47,485 nucleotides of DNA, from contig CAYPHY010000041.1 in NCBI GenBank assembly GCA_964410625.1, forward strand, positions 1 through 47,485, read 5' to 3'. Source of the DNA: CAYPHY01 sp964410625 (GTDB lineage Bacteria > Chloroflexota > Anaerolineae > Promineifilales > Promineifilaceae). The notes under the pieces were generated by a model that ran no database searches, was not told the DNA's origin, and saw nothing but the letters and a program-made list of their open reading frames with translations. The position numbers and the translations under genes are program-made. Below, one piece after another: positions 47,359 to 47,485 of this stretch; within the stretch, counting starts at the first letter, position 1, and each line of letters begins with the position of its first letter.

Positions 47359-47485
47359 ATGAACAATGAAGCAATGAACAATGAAAAGACGAGTAATTGT
47401 TCATTGTGGCAACTAAAATGGTTACGCGGATGGCGCGGATCAAACGCGGATGACGCGGATTCTTTTATTGTTCATTGTTCATTGT
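47351..47485. repeat. AATGAACAATG and GGTTACGCGGATG repeats at the window end
   Basis: AATGAACAATGAAGCAATGA (from 47358), AATTGTTCATTGTGG, GGTTACGCGGATGGCGCGGA with ACGCGGATGACGCGGAT (47418-47460), and TTGTTCATTGTTCATTG up to the last base. At least two families are nested here. Confidence 0.8.

Noticed and set aside
1..47485. CRISPR arrays
   Set aside because: Tandem arrays present are palindromic gap repeats without regular spacers.
1..47485. tRNA and rRNA genes
   Set aside because: No cloverleaf or rRNA-like segment was recognised by eye; absence is not proven.

Overview
The window looks like a draft chromosomal scaffold of a bacterium of the phylum Chloroflexota, probably an Anaerolineae/Ardenticatenia-type filamentous lineage. 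This is inferred from protein style, not from a search: an F420-type LLM oxidoreductase, DUF4915 and DUF6504 proteins, secreted proteins with an FDGSD repeat module, and a secreted beta-helix protein ending in a Thr/Pro stalk and FLPIV. Coding DNA is moderately GC-rich and saturated with the word CGGCCG. Gaps between genes are packed with short AT-rich or palindromic repeats of many families. There are no rRNA, tRNA or CRISPR features that I can see, and one 100-N assembly gap (28930-29029).

Layout. 1-3250: end of an unknown gene, parA, parB, an SDR dehydrogenase and a near-perfect parS site, so the left edge may lie near the replication origin. 3360-8772: a DUF4915 protein, a DUF6504 protein, a large secreted repeat protein and a radical SAM/helix-hairpin-helix protein. 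8888-10464: an RpiB-like isomerase and an MBL-fold hydrolase. 10538-13887: a possible mobile or regulatory locus, with an uncharacterised DNA-binding-like protein, a candidate structured ncRNA with its own promoter and terminator, and a two-gene operon of an ExeA-like AAA ATPase and an AT-hook protein behind a consensus promoter. 14140-23341: a coiled-coil/nuclease-like protein, a ModE-type regulator, a secreted trypsin, a phosphatase, an MFS exporter, an MscS channel and a beta-helix/PKD protein.

23742-27875 is a toxin-antitoxin-rich stretch: Phd-type antitoxin with a frameshifted PIN toxin, truncated DUF433, antitoxin with a RelE-like toxin, DUF4160 with DUF2442, and a frameshifted antitoxin, with a divergent chorismate synthase in the middle. 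27900-36489 holds an LLM oxidoreductase, an O-methyltransferase, a sensor kinase with a UBP zinc-finger protein, an SRAP protein, a modular pentapeptide-repeat protein and an ArsR-type regulator with a small coupled gene. 36987-38885 is a secreted beta-helix protein. 39131-44855 is a four-gene carbohydrate cluster (Gfo/Idh/MocA dehydrogenase, GH38 alpha-mannosidase, class II aldolase-like protein, DUF1537 four-carbon sugar-acid kinase).

The most unusual gene is at 45217-45450: a monocistronic precursor peptide with a double-glycine leader of the mersacidin/lichenicidin type, whose predicted core is 15 lysines followed by an Arg-Ser tail with no cysteine. It is followed by an MBL hydrolase/TetR operon with clear operators, and a YrdB-like membrane protein. 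Other themes worth attention are intergenic repeats that have entered coding sequences, a shared C-terminal FDGSD module in two unrelated secreted proteins, two genes broken at or near homopolymers, and the HIP1-like abundance of CGGCCG.
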